From Oligoflexales bacterium (GTDB lineage: Bacteria > Bdellovibrionota > Oligoflexia > Oligoflexales > Oligoflexaceae): a stretch of 6,397 nt of DNA. The translations under genes were made by a program, and so were the position numbers. The notes below the pieces were generated by a model. That model was not told where the DNA came from. It did not search any database and worked only from the letters and a program-made list of their open reading frames with translations. Of the stretch, positions 4,026 to 6,397 are shown one piece after another. Numbering within the stretch: the first letter of the stretch is position 1; the number at the start of each line of letters is the position of its first letter. The stretch is from assembly GCA_015232735.1 (NCBI GenBank), contig JADFZC010000148.1, forward strand, positions 1-6,397. Reading direction: 5' to 3'.

Positions 4026-6335
4026 ATGAAAAAAGAAATGTCAGCATCGCTCAGCAAAAGACTTCTTGTCAGAATTCTTATCGCCAGCACTATCATTACC
4101 ACAGTCATGACACTGGTTTCCTTTTATTTTGACTACCTGACAGAGATGGGGGTCTTAAACGATACCTTCACCCAGCTTGAAAGCGTCACGCTCCCCTCGC
4201 TTTCAAGATCCATTTACGATGCCGACAAGTCGACAACCCAGCTGCAGCTTGACAACATAACCAAGCTTGCATCGATAATAAGTGTGGAAATCTACGACCC
4301 GAAGGGCAAGCCGACGCAAAACGCGAAGGCGCAGGTGACCACAGGCCAGAATCTTATCGTCAAAACATATCCCCTGGTATATGTCGAGGACAAGCTCGAT
4401 CTCGGAAAGGCGGTGATAACGGCCACGAAGAAATATATTTATGAGAGAATAATTAAAAAGGCCGTTCTGTTTTTTTTCACGCAGGGTCTCAAGACCTTCG
4501 CGACTTCCATCATAATACTTCAGATAATAAACCACCTCGTTGTGAATCCCCTGATTAAACTTAACAGGGCGGCTGAAAAACTGTCAACGGGCAACATGGA
4601 TTATGAGATATCCCATTCAAGTGAGAATCAGAAAAAAGATGAAGGCGCGCTTGAAATGTCACGAAAGGACGAACTTGGAACGCTATCGAGGACATTCGTT
4701 GAGATGAAGAAGAACATAGCGTCAAAGATAGCTGTTATTGAAGAATATGCGAGGGATCTGGAAGCCAAGGTTCAGGAGAGGACCGCCGAACTTCAGAAAA
4801 AGACAAATAACATAAATGCCATTCTGCAGAATATGAAGCAGGGCATATTGACAGTGACCAGCAGTATGACAATTCATCCCGAGTATTCAAAGCATCTTGA
4901 GGAGATACTGGAGAAAAAGGACCTTTCGGATCTTCCTGTTGTTTCGACCATTTTCACCAGGTCGGATTTCAGCGAGGATATTAAATCCCAGATACATTCA
5001 GCTCTTAACTCGATTATCGGCGAAGATCCTCTTGCCTTCGTTTTAAATGAGGGGCTTCTGCCCAGAACGAGCAAACTTGTTTTTGATGATGGGCGCGTCA
5101 AACTTATTGAGATAGACTGGAACAAGATATTGGAGAATGACATTGTTGAAAGGGTGGTCGCCACCGTTCGTGACGTCACCGAACTGAGAAGGCTCGAACA
5201 GGAGTCCGAGGCGCACAGGAGGGAACTTGAGATGATCGGGGAAATTCTACTGATCTCTCAAAAGGACTTTTCCGAGTTTGTCAACAATTCGCTTGAATTT
5301 ATCAATCAAAACCATGCGCTTTTGTCCAAGTCCAAGGAGAGGGACAGCGGCGTGATAGCGGTTCTCTTCAGAAACATGCATACGATAAAGGGCAATGCCC
5401 GTCTTCATGGATTCAAGAGGATTTGCGAAGCCGTTCATAAAGCTGAGCAGACCTACGATATGCTCAGGCTCAGGGAGCAGGTTGATTGGGATTCGGCGCA
5501 GCTTATCGATGAGCTCAAGGCTGTCGAGAATCTGATAAAGAAATACAGTGAGATCAGTGAAATCAAACTCGGCCGGTCGAATACCGATGCATCGCACGAT
5601 GATGTCGTGATAAGCAGAAGCTTCATAAATTCCCTTTCGGAGCCGGTACTGAACCTCAACGTGGACAATCCTGGCGAGGTGAGGGATACTTTTGACAAGC
5701 TGAAGGCGTTTTTTACATGGGTAAATACCTTTGAGTTTTCGGAATGTGTTTCCGGAATATTGAAGGGGATGCCCATTCTGGCCAGGGAACTCGGAAAGGA
5801 GCCTCCCGATGTCAAGATTCACAATCAACAGATAAGGCTTTCAAAACCCGAGAATGATCTTCTTAAAAACATACTGATGCATTCGTTCCGCAACGCCATA
5901 GATCATGGAATAGAGTCGCCCGAAGAGCGTATGGAGGCGGGAAAGCCTGTCAAGGGCAACATTTATATAGCTGTTGACATTGTAAATTTCAATCTGAGGA
6001 TCCATCAGAAGGATGATGGAAGGGGACTTGACCTCAAGGCGATCAGGGAAAAGGCGATCGAGAGGGAAGTGATACGTGCGGATCAGCAGCTTACACTTCA
6101 GGAAACAGCCAACCTGGTTTTCATTCAGGGTATGTCAACCGCAAAGAAGGTAACGCATATTTCCGGGCGCGGAGTCGGAATGAACGTGATAAAGAAATTT
6201 GTTGAAGCCGAAGGCGGTACAGTGGAACTTGTCCTTGATCCCGGCTCGGAGCGTGACGGCTGTGTCCCGTTTCACATCTCGATAACAATTCCAAGGCACA
6301 GGCAGTTCAAAGACTTGAAACAGCAGGCGGCATGA
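4026..6335 (+). CDS. Membrane-bound CheA-like sensor kinase with HAMP, PAS-like, Hpt and ATPase domains
   Basis: A 769-aa sensor kinase. Order: TM1 (about 14-35); periplasmic domain (38-145) with a SLSRSIYDADKSTTQLQL pattern typical of short extracytoplasmic sensors; TM2 (about 146-173, containing Lys156); HAMP (about 171-233, with Pro175 and DELG 215-218); coiled coil (233-265); PAS-like region ending in VRDVTELRRLE (to about 391); Hpt domain (about 405-510) with phospho-acceptor His452 in MHTIKGNARLHGF; CheA-type ATPase (about 590-757). ATPase motifs: N-box HSFRNAIDHGIE (Asn623), DDGRGLD (663-669), and GMSTAKKVTHISGRGVGMN (702-720). There is no CheW-like P5 domain, no receiver domain and no HisKA H-box. 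It probably phosphorylates His452 and then an unlinked response regulator. Start: ATG 4026 follows only a weak AGG/GGA signal; TTG 4014 or ATG 4038 are possible alternatives that barely alter the N-terminus. Context suggests input from the upstream binding protein. Confidence 0.92.
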   Translation: MKKEMSASLSKRLLVRILIASTIITTVMTLVSFYFDYLTEMGVLNDTFTQLESVTLPSLSRSIYDADKSTTQLQLDNITKLASIISVEIYDPKGKPTQNAKAQVTTGQNLIVKTYPLVYVEDKLDLGKAVITATKKYIYERIIKKAVLFFFTQGLKTFATSIIILQIINHLVVNPLIKLNRAAEKLSTGNMDYEISHSSENQKKDEGALEMSRKDELGTLSRTFVEMKKNIASKIAVIEEYARDLEAKVQERTAELQKKTNNINAILQNMKQGILTVTSSMTIHPEYSKHLEEILEKKDLSDLPVVSTIFTRSDFSEDIKSQIHSALNSIIGEDPLAFVLNEGLLPRTSKLVFDDGRVKLIEIDWNKILENDIVERVVATVRDVTELRRLEQESEAHRRELEMIGEILLISQKDFSEFVNNSLEFINQNHALLSKSKERDSGVIAVLFRNMHTIKGNARLHGFKRICEAVHKAEQTYDMLRLREQVDWDSAQLIDELKAVENLIKKYSEISEIKLGRSNTDASHDDVVISRSFINSLSEPVLNLNVDNPGEVRDTFDKLKAFFTWVNTFEFSECVSGILKGMPILARELGKEPPDVKIHNQQIRLSKPENDLLKNILMHSFRNAIDHGIESPEERMEAGKPVKGNIYIAVDIVNFNLRIHQKDDGRGLDLKAIREKAIEREVIRADQQLTLQETANLVFIQGMSTAKKVTHISGRGVGMNVIKKFVEAEGGTVELVLDPGSERDGCVPFHISITIPRHRQFKDLKQQAA

Positions 6336-6351
6336 CCTTAGAGCCTGCTGT
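6320..6351. terminator. Inverted repeat across the kinase stop codon, possible terminator
   Basis: ACAGCAGGC (6320-6328) and GCCTGCTGT (6343-6351) form a perfect 9-bp stem with a 14-nt loop containing the TGA (6333-6335). A modest pyrimidine stretch (CTTTCTGTC) follows on the plus strand. It could end the transcript, or, if the ORF at 6332 is real, affect its translation. Confidence 0.4.
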
Positions 6352-6397
6352 CTTTCTGTCACTCTTCAAAACTTCTTCTGCAGTCGTTGAAAGCGAT
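6332..6397 (+). CDS. Possible start of a downstream gene, cut by the window edge
   Basis: An ATG at 6332 overlaps the kinase TGA in the ATGA arrangement common in translationally coupled operons, and the frame stays open for all 22 remaining codons (MTLEPAVFLSLF...). An AGG lies 4 nt upstream. There is no recognisable domain, and the start does not look like a receiver domain. It also lies inside a terminator-like hairpin, and a minus-strand frame is open here too, so a convergent gene is an equal alternative. Confidence 0.22.
   Translation, partial: MTLEPAVFLSLFKTSSAVVESD

Noticed and set aside
5247..5828. 193-aa minus-strand open frame inside the kinase gene
   Set aside because: It lies antisense across the Hpt and linker region of a clearly coding gene with firm motifs; no recognisable domain or ribosome binding site supports it.
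1..6397. CRISPR array, tRNA, rRNA or complete insertion sequence
   Set aside because: No spaced direct repeats, no tRNA-like cloverleaf and no transposase were found on either strand.

Overview
The window comes from a Gram-negative bacterium. It encodes an outer-membrane beta-barrel protein ending in Phe, a periplasmic binding protein with a Sec signal peptide, and a two-pass membrane kinase. Mid-range base composition, frequent ATA and AGG codons and the domain style suggest a deltaproteobacterium (Desulfobacterota or relatives). That placement is an inference; there is no rRNA or marker gene here.

Layout. Positions 3-182 are an open frame running in from the left edge, possibly the tail of an unidentified gene, with a strong hairpin inside it. 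A CE4/NodB-type polysaccharide deacetylase (196-984, +) follows after only 13 nt. It converges on a porin-like outer-membrane protein (1007-2221, -), with a perfect 9-bp inverted repeat between them. A 423-bp AT-rich divergent region (2222-2644) separates the porin from a sugar-type periplasmic binding protein (2645-3763, +). This region holds three homopolymer runs of exactly 10 nt and three short palindromes. After a 262-bp gap comes a large membrane kinase (4026-6335, +) with the order TM, short periplasmic domain, TM, HAMP, coiled coil, PAS-like region, Hpt, CheA-type ATPase. A hairpin spans its stop codon, and a possible next ORF starts in an ATGA overlap at 6332.

How the genes may work together. 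The binding protein has no ABC permease or ATPase beside it; its same-strand neighbour is a sensor kinase. This resembles known binding-protein/sensor pairs such as LuxP-LuxQ and TorT-TorS. The inferred model is: the porin admits a small solute, the binding protein captures it in the periplasm, the loaded protein touches the kinase sensor domain, and the CheA-like ATPase phosphorylates the Hpt histidine. Phosphate would then pass to a response regulator not in the window. The kinase lacks a CheW-binding domain, a receiver domain and a classical HisKA box, so it is not an ordinary chemotaxis CheA. The ligand, the response regulator and any link to the deacetylase cannot be read from this sequence.
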